A stretch of 64,000 nt of DNA, from assembly GCF_000739695.1 (NCBI RefSeq), contig NZ_BBIO01000003.1:1-64000 (forward strand), read 5' to 3'. Positions 56,039 through 63,121 of the stretch are shown here, one piece after another. Below the pieces are notes generated by a model, which saw only the letters and a program-made list of their open reading frames with translations, made no database searches and was not told where the DNA came from. Position 1 is the stretch's first letter; the number at the start of each line of letters is the position of its first letter. This DNA comes from Tepidicaulis marinus. GTDB taxonomy: Bacteria; Pseudomonadota; Alphaproteobacteria; Parvibaculales; Parvibaculaceae. Both the position numbers and the translations under genes were made by a program.

Positions 56039-56687
56039 GGCAGAGCGCACTTATCCGCCGCTGGTTCTGAAGGGTGACAATCTTGCCTGCGAGAGGGGCG
56101 GACGGCTGGTTTTCGATGGGCTTTCCTTTGAGGCGCGCTCAGGCGACATCCTGCTTGTGACGGGGCCGAACGGTTCGGGCAAGAGCACGCTGCTGCGCCT
56201 GCTGGCCGGGCTTTTGGAAAAAAGCGCGGGCGAGGTATCGCTCGGGGGCATGGCGCCGGAAGGCGAGGTAAGCGATTATCTTCTTTATGCCGGCCATCTC
56301 GATGCGGTGAAGGGCGGGCTATGCGTTGCTGAGAATCTGGCCTTTTGGGGCGCGCTTTATGGCAGTGCGGTGCCGGGCGCGGCCCTTGATGCAGCTTTGG
56401 CCGTCTTTGCGCTCGATCACCTTGCCGATCTGCCTGCCGATGTGCTCTCCGCCGGGCAGAAGCGGCGGCTGGGGCTTGCCCGCCTTGCCCTGATCGAGCG
56501 GCCTCTCTGGCTGCTCGACGAGCCTTCCGTCTCTCTGGATGCGGAAAATGCGGGCCGTCTTGCCCGCCTCATTGAGGCGCATCGCGCGCGCGGCGGCATC
56601 GTGCTTGCCGCCACCCATGCCGATCTTGGCCTTGGCGGTGTCCGGCGGCTCGATCTCGGCGCGCTTGCGAGCGGGGCTGCGGCATGA
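56025..56687 (+). CDS. ccmA: Heme exporter ATPase CcmA
   Basis: 220 residues from a TTG at 56025 (GGGGCGGG just upstream) inside the end of the crotonase gene. Short ABC ATPase: Walker A GPNGSGKST, signature LSAGQKRRLGLARLAL, Walker B LWLLDEPSVSLD, H-loop AATHADLGL. With CcmB and CcmC it drives release of heme-loaded CcmE during c-type cytochrome assembly. The ccmB start overlaps its stop (ATGA, 56684). Confidence 0.93.
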   Translation: MTIFEAERTYPPLVLKGDNLACERGGRLVFDGLSFEARSGDILLVTGPNGSGKSTLLRLLAGLLEKSAGEVSLGGMAPEGEVSDYLLYAGHLDAVKGGLCVAENLAFWGALYGSAVPGAALDAALAVFALDHLADLPADVLSAGQKRRLGLARLALIERPLWLLDEPSVSLDAENAGRLARLIEAHRARGGIVLAATHADLGLGGVRRLDLGALASGAAA

Positions 56688-57358
56688 GCGCGGTACTGAC
56701 CCTTTTGCGCCGCGAGTTGAAGCTTGCTGCCCGGGCGGGCGGCGGCGGGGGCATGGCGGTTGCCTTTTTTCTCATTGCCGTTTCCATCGTGCCTTTGGGG
56801 CTCGGGCCCGATCTCAATTTGCTGGGGCGCATCGCGCCGGGCTTTCTTTGGGTGGCGCTTTTGCTTTCGGCGCTGTTGACGCTCGACCGGCTATTCCAGG
56901 CCGATCAGGAGGACGGTTCGCTCGATCTTTTGATGCTGGCGCCGCTTTCCCTGGAAGTGACGGTCTTCATCAAGGCGCTCGCCCATTGGCTGACGACGGG
57001 CCTGCCGCTCATTCTGGCCGCGCCTTTTTTGGGGCTGATGCTCAACCTGCCGGAAAATTCCATCCTGCCGCTTGTCGTCGCGATGCTTGTGGGCTCGCCT
57101 GCGCTATCGCTTTTGGGGGCGGTGGGGGCGGCGCTCACCGTTGCCATCCGCCGGGGCGGGCTTTTGATCTCGCTCCTCGTGCTGCCGCTCTATGTGCCGA
57201 CCCTGATTTTCGGGGTGAGCGCGGTTTCCAATGTGCTGATTTCCTCGCCGGGCTCCAGCGGGCAGGCCAGCCTCTTGCTCCTCGGGGCTGTGTCGCTGGT
57301 TGCCCTTGTGGTCGGGCCGCTGGGCGGGGCGGCGGCGCTCCGGGCGAATTTGCGGTAA
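56684..57358 (+). CDS. ccmB: Heme exporter membrane subunit CcmB
   Basis: 224 residues, six hydrophobic helices. LTLLRRELKLAARAGGGGGM is the standard entry, LFQADQEDGSLDLLMLAPLS the conserved cytosolic loop, LPLYVPTLIFGVSAVSNVLI the family marker. Overlaps ccmA by 4 bases. Confidence 0.95.
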   Translation: MSAVLTLLRRELKLAARAGGGGGMAVAFFLIAVSIVPLGLGPDLNLLGRIAPGFLWVALLLSALLTLDRLFQADQEDGSLDLLMLAPLSLEVTVFIKALAHWLTTGLPLILAAPFLGLMLNLPENSILPLVVAMLVGSPALSLLGAVGAALTVAIRRGGLLISLLVLPLYVPTLIFGVSAVSNVLISSPGSSGQASLLLLGAVSLVALVVGPLGGAAALRANLR

Positions 57359-57445
57359 AGGGGGGAGTTTTCATGATCGCGGCAAAATGCCCTCTCACAC
57401 CCGCTTGTCTTGCCGGAGGGGCGCTGCGGCGCTAAACCAGACCCC

Positions 57446-58192
57446 ATGGTCAGAAATCTTCATGCCCTTGCCAATCCGACCCGCTTTTTGCGGCTTTCCG
57501 GGCTTTTGCTGCCGGTGATCTGGGTTTTGGCTTTGGGGCTTCTCGGCGCCGGGCTCTATATGAGCTTTTTCACCGCGCCGCCGGATTATCAGCAGGGCGA
57601 AACGGTGCGGATCATGTTCATTCATGTGCCTGCCGCTTGGCTTTCGCTTTTCGGCTATACGCTGATGGCCGGGGCGAGCGCGACGGCGCTGATCTTCCGC
57701 CATCCGCTCGCTGATGTCGCGGCAAAATCCGCTGCTCCCGTCGGCGCGGCCTTCACCTTTCTGGCGCTCGTCACCGGCGCGCTCTGGGGCAAGCCCATGT
57801 GGGGCACCTGGTGGGTCTGGGATGCGCGGCTTACCTCCGTGCTGATCCTGTTCTTTCTTTACCTCGGCTATATGGCGCTTTGGGCGACGATCGAGGAGCC
57901 GGTGCGCGCGGCCCGCGCGGCAGCCGTTCTGGCGCTGGTGGGCTTCGTCAATGTGCCGATCATTCACTATTCGGTCGAATGGTGGAACACGCTGCATCAG
58001 GGCGCGAGCGTGCTTCGGCTCGATGGGCCGGCGATCCACCCTTCCATGCTCTGGCCGCTGCTCGTCATGGCGCTGGGCTCGACCTTCTTTTTCCTCGCCG
58101 TCATGCTGACGCGGATGCAGGCGGAGATTTACCGCCGCCGCGTGCGCCAGCTGCAGCTTGCCCGCGCCAGCACGGAAGCGGGAGCCTTTTGA
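57446..58192 (+). CDS. ccmC: Heme chaperone-lyase membrane protein CcmC
   Basis: 248 residues from the ATG at 57446 (an in-frame TTG at 57410 is possible). Six transmembrane helices; the tryptophan-rich periplasmic motif WGTWWVWDARLTS at about 119-131 binds heme, with the flanking His60 (IHVP) and a second His in WWNTLHQG as axial ligands. Loads heme onto CcmE. 88 bp after ccmB. Confidence 0.96.
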   Translation: MVRNLHALANPTRFLRLSGLLLPVIWVLALGLLGAGLYMSFFTAPPDYQQGETVRIMFIHVPAAWLSLFGYTLMAGASATALIFRHPLADVAAKSAAPVGAAFTFLALVTGALWGKPMWGTWWVWDARLTSVLILFFLYLGYMALWATIEEPVRAARAAAVLALVGFVNVPIIHYSVEWWNTLHQGASVLRLDGPAIHPSMLWPLLVMALGSTFFFLAVMLTRMQAEIYRRRVRQLQLARASTEAGAF

Positions 58193-58194
58193 GC

Positions 58195-58422
58195 ATGGCC
58201 GAATTTTTTCACATGGGCGGCTATGCGCCTTTTATCTGGCCAAGCTTTGCGCTCTGGGCGCTGGTGATGACGGGCCTTGCGCTTTGGGGCTTGGCCGACA
58301 AGCGCCGGCAAATGGCCAAGGCGAAAGAGCTTGAAGAAAAGCTGGGCGGGCGCCGCCGCGTATCAGGCTCGATGGCTCCCGGTCCCGGTGCTGCAAATTC
58401 CGGCGAAACGGGAGGGCGCTGA
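58195..58422 (+). CDS. ccmD: Heme exporter small subunit CcmD
   Basis: 75 residues, 2 bp after ccmC, ATG at 58195. MAEFFHMGGYAPFIWPSFAL is the CcmD signature, followed by one transmembrane helix (WALVMTGLALWGLAD) and a charged cytosolic helix. CcmD holds CcmC and holo-CcmE in the ABC complex. The last ~25 residues (Gly/Ser/Pro-rich) are longer than the minimal protein. Stop overlaps ccmG start (TGATG). Confidence 0.92.
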   Translation: MAEFFHMGGYAPFIWPSFALWALVMTGLALWGLADKRRQMAKAKELEEKLGGRRRVSGSMAPGPGAANSGETGGR

Positions 58423-58955
58423 TGCGCTGGACGGCCTTCATTCCCGCCGCGCTTTTTGCCGGTCTTGCCGCGCTTTTCTATTTTGCGATTTTTGCAGGCG
58501 ACCCTTCCAAGCTGCCTTCCGCGTTGATCGGCAAGCCGGTGCCCGAATTCGATCTTCCCCCCGTCGAGGGGCTGGAGACGCCCGGCCTTGCCACCAAGGA
58601 TCTGAAAACCGGCGAGATGACGGTGGTCAATGTCTGGGCTTCTTGGTGTGTGCCGTGCCGCCAGGAACACCCGCTGCTTGAAACGCTGCGCCGGCGCGGG
58701 GCGCGCCTTGCCGGTCTCAATTACAAAGACCAGCCGGAAGCCGCCCGCCGCTTCCTCGGCACGCTCGGCAATCCTTTCGAGCGGGTGGGGGCGGACCGCT
58801 CCGGGCAAGTCGGCATCGATTGGGGTGTTTACGGGGTGCCGGAAACCTTCGTCGTCGATGGCGAGGGCAACATCATCCATAAGCATGTGGGGCCGCTCGC
58901 ACCGAAGGATATCGAAGAGACGCTGCTGCCCCTCATCGAGGGCCGCGCCCGTTAA
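58422..58955 (+). CDS. ccmG: Thiol:disulfide interchange protein CcmG (DsbE)
   Basis: 177 residues; signal anchor (AFIPAALFAGLAALFYFAIF), thioredoxin fold with active site WCVPC (Cys76, Cys79), the specificity loop GVYGVPETFVVDGEGN with the cis-Pro, and GNIIHKHVGPLAPKDIE. Keeps apocytochrome c heme-binding cysteines reduced in the periplasm. Last gene of the ccmABCDG run. ccmE, ccmF and ccmH are not in the window. Confidence 0.96.
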   Translation: MRWTAFIPAALFAGLAALFYFAIFAGDPSKLPSALIGKPVPEFDLPPVEGLETPGLATKDLKTGEMTVVNVWASWCVPCRQEHPLLETLRRRGARLAGLNYKDQPEAARRFLGTLGNPFERVGADRSGQVGIDWGVYGVPETFVVDGEGNIIHKHVGPLAPKDIEETLLPLIEGRAR

Positions 58956-59014
58956 AGCTCTGTTAGTCCTATTTGTTTATTAACCGGGTATCGCCTTGGT
59001 GAAACCATGGATGC

Positions 59015-59485
59015 GTGCGCGTGCCGATAAAACCCTTCGTCAATCCTGTGCATATCGCGGCTCAAGCCTATGCGGGCCGGACCGAGCGTCCAGGCGTGCC
59101 GGCGGCCCGCGGCCAGGTGCCTGCGCAGACCCAGCGGGGGGATCAGGCGCAGGGGGCGGCCCAAGCCCAGGCTCAGAGCCAGGGATTGCGCCACAGCACC
59201 TCCGGCGTTCAGGTGGAAATCAGCGCCGCCGCGCTTGAAGCGGCCAAGCGCCAGCAGGTGCGCCTGCACGGCGATCAGCCGCGCCAGGCGGCAGAGGCGC
59301 GGGAAGCCCGCGAGGCCCGGGAGGCAAGCGAGACCCGTAAGGCCGAGCGCGCCGAACGTGCCGAGGAAGCCCGTTTCGAGGCCAGCCGCGAGGCCGGGCG
59401 GCGCGAGGCGCCTTTCGCGCATCTGCGCGGGGAGACGCCGGCGCCGCGTTCCAAGCTTGGGGCGCTTCTAGATATTACGGTCTAG
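59015..59485 (+). CDS. Hypothetical charged, disordered protein
   Basis: 156 residues from a GTG at 59015 (another GTG at 59021). N-terminus VPIKPFVNPVHIAAQAYAG, then a Gln/Ala/Gly-rich linker, a conserved-looking patch VQVEISAAALEAAKRQQVRL, an Arg/Glu/Ala helix with six-residue periodicity (about 93-130), and a folded-looking end (RSKLGALLDITV). No signal peptide or domain recognised. Being an uninterrupted frame with this ordered end, it is probably real, but no good ribosome site was found. Confidence 0.55.
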   Translation: MRVPIKPFVNPVHIAAQAYAGRTERPGVPAARGQVPAQTQRGDQAQGAAQAQAQSQGLRHSTSGVQVEISAAALEAAKRQQVRLHGDQPRQAAEAREAREAREASETRKAERAERAEEARFEASREAGRREAPFAHLRGETPAPRSKLGALLDITV

Positions 59486-59551
59486 GATTTGTCTTTGCCG
59501 GTCCGGCTTCACGTCCCGCTTCACGGCATTTTGTTCAGAAAATTTCCAACG

Positions 59552-59580
59552 AAAAACCGGCCCCTGTTTCCAGAGGCCGG
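59552..59580 (-). terminator. Terminator of the tailed MarR gene
   Basis: CCGGCC(A)CTG-type imperfect stem with CAG(A)GGCCGG, followed on the minus strand by TTTTT. Confidence 0.7.
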
Positions 59581-59604
59581 CTGCTTGCGTTACCGCCGCG
59601 CCCG

Positions 59605-60180
59605 TCAGGCTTTTTTGCGGGCGGTCTTCTTTTTTGCGGCGGTCTTCTTTTTTGCGGCGGTTTTTTTCTTCGCCGCGGTCTTTTTCTTGGCCGCTGCTTT
59701 TTTCGGCGCGGGGGCCGCAGCTTCATCGGCCGTAACTTTTTCAGCCGAACTGACGAGCTGGCCCAGCGCTTTGACGAGATCGCGCTGCACGGTTTTGGAG
59801 ATGAGACCGTTCAGCGCCTCTTCGGCTTTCGCCGCGCGCGGCATTGCCGCTTGCAGGGCTTTACGGCCTGCCGCCGTCAGGCGCACGGAATTGGCGCGCG
59901 CGTCTTCGGCGGTGCGCTTGCGGGCCAGATGACCGCGCTTGATCATGCGGCTGATCATATCGGCGAGGGTGGAGCGGTCGATGCCGGTGCGGTTGACGAG
60001 ATCGGTCTGGCTCAGACCTTCTTCTTCGCTGACAGCTAACAGCACGATGAACTGGCGTGACGTCAGGCCGGTATCTGCAAGATGTTGCGTATATTGGTCA
60101 TAGGCGAATTGCTGTGCCCGCCGGAGAAGATGGCTCAGCGAGCTATCAAGCTCAAAGCCGGTGGATTTACGCGGTGCCAT
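59605..60180 (-). CDS. MarR-family regulator with histone-H1-like Lys/Ala tail
   Basis: 191 residues from the ATG at 60180 (GGAGG upstream). The winged-helix core is ordinary: LTSRQFIVLLAVSEEEGLSQ, TDLVNRTGIDRSTLADMISR (recognition helix), KRGHLARKRTAEDARANSVR (wing). After about residue 155 comes an acidic linker (VTADEAAAPAPKK) and a tail of five AAKKKT units ending in ARKKA. The tail is encoded by an 18-bp tandem repeat (59631-59720). A basic tail would add non-specific DNA binding. Regulated targets are not evident; the nearby nudix gene is divergent. Confidence 0.9.
   Translation of the reverse strand: MAPRKSTGFELDSSLSHLLRRAQQFAYDQYTQHLADTGLTSRQFIVLLAVSEEEGLSQTDLVNRTGIDRSTLADMISRMIKRGHLARKRTAEDARANSVRLTAAGRKALQAAMPRAAKAEEALNGLISKTVQRDLVKALGQLVSSAEKVTADEAAAPAPKKAAAKKKTAAKKKTAAKKKTAAKKKTARKKA
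59631..59720. repeat. 18-bp tandem repeat coding the MarR tail
   Basis: Five 18-bp units in frame; the first two (59631-59648, 59649-59666) are identical (GCGGTCTTCTTTTTTGCG), the next three degenerate. Each encodes AAKKKT-like hexapeptide on the complement. Near-identical neighbouring units imply recent slippage and likely length variation between strains. Confidence 0.85.
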
Positions 60181-60635
60181 GCGGTGGAGACCTCCAACGT
60201 GTTTTTTGGGATGGGCCGTGAGACGGCGCGCAGAGAATTTTGACGGGCAAACATATGCACATTTATGGCGTCCGCGCCAAGTGTTTCGCGAAACTGCATC
60301 GCCGATTGCGGTCACTTTCATGATATTCTGCGCGCGAAGTGGTGCCATATTACAACGCGGGCACGGTCCAGGTGATGAGCGGCGTTTAATGTCCGTACCC
60401 GGAAAAGAGGTATTGGGGCGGACACGGCATTGTTTTACTGCATTGTTTTTATGCGTCCGCCCATTCGGCAGGCACCGGGTTCGAGAATCACGCAGCGGAA
60501 GATTTAATGCCGGGCATGTGAACGGTCATGTGAACAAGAGGCAGGATCGGCTGCCTGCGGGCCTGACTTTTTGACAAAGGCATCTATAAAAAAAGGCATC
60601 TATATAAAAAGATGTAGAAGCGCGGGAGAAACGAT
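60181..60635. other. Divergent gap with short tandem repeats
   Basis: 455 bp between the tailed MarR gene and the nudix gene. The frame 60161-60574 lacks coding character. Two short tandem repeats stand out: GCATTGTTTT at 60427-60436 and 60440-60449, and AAAGGCATCTATA at 60576-60588 and 60592-60604, the latter just 32 bp before the nudix start and following TTGACA (60571-60576). They may be operator sites; no proper -35/-10 spacing could be fitted. Confidence 0.5.
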
Positions 60636-61211
60636 ATGGCGTGGCGATCAGAAATCCCCGAACCCAAAGTGGATGTGTCTTTTACCGAGCGGGTGCCGGA
60701 GGGGGACGATGTCGCGCGCGATGTATGCGACACATGCGGTTTCATCCATTACGTCAATCCGAAGATCGTCGTCGGGTCCGTGGTCGAACATGAGGGCAAG
60801 ATTTTACTGTGCCGGCGCGCCATCGAGCCGCGCAAAGGATATTGGACATTGCCGGCCGGCTATATGGAAAAAGGCGAGACGACGGAAGAAGGCGCCAAGC
60901 GCGAGGCCCATGAAGAAGCGCTTGCGCATATCCGCATTCACGATCTGTTGGCCATCTACAATATTCCCCGCATCTCGCAGGTGCAGCTCATGTACCGGGC
61001 GAGCCTTTCGGTGCCGGAAATCGGTGCGGGGCCGGAGAGCCTGGAAGTCGCGCTTTATGATTGGGACGACATTCCCTGGGACGAGCTTGCTTTCCCCTCC
61101 GTCCATTGGGCGCTCACCCATTACCGCGCGGTGCAGGGTCAAGAGCGGATCGTGCCTTTCGGCAATCCGCCCGGCGAGCGCGGCAACCGGATGCCGCTGA
61201 AATCCGGGTGA
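60636..61211 (+). CDS. Nudix hydrolase with zinc-ribbon-like N-terminus
   Basis: 191 residues. N-terminal CDTCGFIHYVNPKIVVGSVV is the half zinc ribbon and NP motif seen in NudC/ADP-ribose-type Nudix proteins. The Nudix box is GYMEKGETTEEGAKREAHEE, with the metal-binding REAHEE intact and Leu in place of the usual Gly after it (EEALAHI), common in this subfamily. Predicted to hydrolyse nucleoside diphosphate derivatives such as NADH or ADP-ribose. Ribosome site GGGAGAA. Confidence 0.92.
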   Translation: MAWRSEIPEPKVDVSFTERVPEGDDVARDVCDTCGFIHYVNPKIVVGSVVEHEGKILLCRRAIEPRKGYWTLPAGYMEKGETTEEGAKREAHEEALAHIRIHDLLAIYNIPRISQVQLMYRASLSVPEIGAGPESLEVALYDWDDIPWDELAFPSVHWALTHYRAVQGQERIVPFGNPPGERGNRMPLKSG

Positions 61212-61215
61212 GGAC

Positions 61216-61938
61216 TTATTCGGCGGGGCCGTGTGCGGGCGCTTCTTTGCCCGTTTCTTCGTCTTGAAGCTGATGGCGGCTGACCACGGGCAGCTGCGCC
61301 AGCGCGAAGACCATGGTGATCGGCATGATGCCGAAGACCTTGAAGCTCACCCAGAAATCGGTCGAAAAATTCCGCCAGATCACTTCGTTGAGCAGAGCGA
61401 GGAACAGGAAGAAAAGTCCCCAGCGCAAGGTGAGCGTGCGCCAGCCTTCTTCGGTCAGGCTGAACGCGCCGTCGAAAAGATATTTCATCGAGGCTTTGCC
61501 GAAGGCGAGCCCGCCCAGAAGCCCGGCGGCGAAGAGCACATTGGTCAGGGTGGGTTTCAGCTTGATGAATTGATCGTCCTGCAAAAAGAGCGTCAGCCCG
61601 CCGAAGACCAGCACGAATGCGCCGGTTACGAGCGGCATCATCGGAATGCGGCGATGCAATGCGTAAGAGGCACTGAGCGAAATGACCGTCGCGACCATGA
61701 AGGCGCCCGTCGCATAAAAGATGCTGGCCTTGTCCGCTACACCCAGCCAGTCCGCCGCTTTGGCATTGACCAGGAAAAACACCACAAGCGGGCCCACTTC
61801 CAGCGCCATGCGCAGCCATTGGCTGCCGGTCATGCCGGTTCTGTTGGCAGGCGCGGCTGTTTTTTCGTCCGCCGCAGGGCTGTCGCCTGCGGGGGCCGGT
61901 TCCGCCATATCGTGCGGGCGCGTGTCATGCTTGTTCAT
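61216..61938 (-). CDS. yciB: Inner-membrane septation protein A (YciB)
   Basis: 240 residues from the ATG at 61938. N-terminal ~50 residues are Pro/Ala/Asp-rich and disordered. Five to six transmembrane helices follow: [60 protein letters not shown] and [40 protein letters not shown] carry the family signature. Involved in cell envelope integrity and intracellular septation. Gene order yciB near ftsY and ccm is common in Alphaproteobacteria. Confidence 0.95.
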   Translation of the reverse strand: MNKHDTRPHDMAEPAPAGDSPAADEKTAAPANRTGMTGSQWLRMALEVGPLVVFFLVNAKAADWLGVADKASIFYATGAFMVATVISLSASYALHRRIPMMPLVTGAFVLVFGGLTLFLQDDQFIKLKPTLTNVLFAAGLLGGLAFGKASMKYLFDGAFSLTEEGWRTLTLRWGLFFLFLALLNEVIWRNFSTDFWVSFKVFGIMPITMVFALAQLPVVSRHQLQDEETGKEAPAHGPAE

Positions 61939-62179
61939 GGCAGGCAATATAGGGTGGAGGAGCGGGGGCGGCAATGAAGGGCTGAAAAGAGCCTTAGCAG
62001 CGGTGCGGCGGGGGCGCGGGCGCGCGGACGCAAGGCCCCGTGAATGCCGGTCATATCGCAGGGACCGGTCATGTCGCAGGCAAGAGCGCGGAGGGGAAGG
62101 TGATCAGGGCTGCGCCGCCAATTCGGTGCCCTCCGCAAGGTTTTCGGAGGCGGCCTCTTCGGCGGCGCAGAAGCGTTAC

Positions 62180-62290
62180 TTACTTCTTGGCCTTTTTCGC
62201 TTTGGAAGCGGCGGCGCCGGCTTCCTTGGCGGGGGCTTTTGCGGTCTTGGCACCGGCGGCCTTGCCGCCTGCCTTCTGAGTCTTCGCCAT
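62180..62290 (-). CDS. Tiny Lys/Ala-rich protein (36 aa)
   Basis: ATG at 62290 with GGAGAG 9 nt upstream, giving MAKTQKAGGKAAGAKTAKAP and a further AKEAGAAASKAKKAKK. Composition (Lys, Ala, Gly, Ser) is that of a small histone-like/DNA-condensing peptide. No signal. It lies 250 bp after the H1-like gene on the same strand. The strong ribosome site argues it is real. Confidence 0.65.
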   Translation of the reverse strand: MAKTQKAGGKAAGAKTAKAPAKEAGAAASKAKKAKK

Positions 62291-62495
62291 ATCTGGCTCT
62301 CCAGTAAAGGGGCCCGCGTCCCTGGCACCATGCCGGCCGGAGGCCCGCTTAGTCATGCAGCATTCCGGGGCGTTGACGACGTGCCGCCCGGAAAATGCCA
62401 CCAGATGATTTCGCCTTTAAGTTGATGATTCCGTCAATCGGAAAATGCGTAAGCGGAGCTTTTTTCGCGCCCGGACAGTGGCCGCGGGCAAAATA

Positions 62496-62524
62496 AAAAG
62501 GGCCCGGCTGGCGGGCCCTTTTTT
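62496..62524. terminator. Terminator of the H1-like gene
   Basis: AAAAGGGCCCG / CGGGCCCTTTTTT, 10-bp stem with flanking A and T runs, 17 bp after the stop at 62541 (minus strand) and symmetric. Confidence 0.9.
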
Positions 62525-62540
62525 GGAAAGACGGAGTGTC

Positions 62541-62954
62541 TTAGACGGCGGGGGCGGCGGGCGCTGCCGGTGTGTCCATTTTCACCGGGGTCTTTTTGCG
62601 CACGGGGCCCTTTTTCTTCGCTGCTTTTTTCTTGGCGGCGGGCTTTTTCGGAGCGGCTTTCTTTTTGGCGGCCGCCTTTTTCTTCGGCGCTGCCTTTTTC
62701 TTGGCTACGGTTTTCTTCTTTGCCGCCGCCTTTTTCGTGGAAGCCTTTTTCGTTGCCGTTTTCTTGGCCGCAGCCTTCTTGGCTACTTTCTTTTTGGCGG
62801 TCTTTTTGGCCGGGGCCTTTTTCACCGCTTTCTTCGCTGCCTTCTTGGCAGCGGTCTTCTTTGCTGCCGTCTTCTTTTTCGGGGCTGCTTTCTTGGCAGC
62901 CGCTTTCTTCGTCGCCGCTTTTTTAACCGTCTTCTTGGCCGGTTTCGTTGCCAT
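62541..62954 (-). CDS. Histone H1-like DNA-binding protein
   Basis: 137 residues, ATG at 62954 with AGGAGG 8 nt upstream. Nearly pure Lys/Ala/Thr/Val with [15 protein letters not shown] and KKAPAKK repeats, a Pro in every second or third repeat as in eukaryotic H1 tails, and a short neutral C-terminus (MDTPAAPAAPAV). Similar to the AlgP/HctB/Hc1-type bacterial H1 homologues, expected to bind and condense DNA nonspecifically. Own terminator. Leftward, like ftsY. Confidence 0.9.
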   Translation of the reverse strand: MATKPAKKTVKKAATKKAAAKKAAPKKKTAAKKTAAKKAAKKAVKKAPAKKTAKKKVAKKAAAKKTATKKASTKKAAAKKKTVAKKKAAPKKKAAAKKKAAPKKPAAKKKAAKKKGPVRKKTPVKMDTPAAPAAPAV

Positions 62955-63012
62955 CGTCGTGGCCTCCTATAGAGGGGGGTGTCGCGCCACGCATGGCCAT
63001 CCTGCCCCCGCA

Positions 63013-63048
63013 AGTCACAGTGACTCACCTCTCAAAAAATTCTGAGAG
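63013..63048. promoter_or_regulatory. Two palindromes upstream of the H1-like gene
   Basis: AGTCACAGTGACT (63013-63025) and CTCTCA...TGAGAG (63029-63034 with 63043-63048) lie 60-95 bp upstream of the H1-like start. They could be operators or an mRNA leader hairpin. A TTGACA occurs farther upstream on the minus strand (63088-63083) but no matching -10 was found. Confidence 0.4.
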
Positions 63049-63121
63049 CTGCGGAATAAATTGGCAGTTACTTCTGCGAAGCTGTCAATCAAGAAGTGCC
63101 GGTCAGAGAGCCGATCGATGC

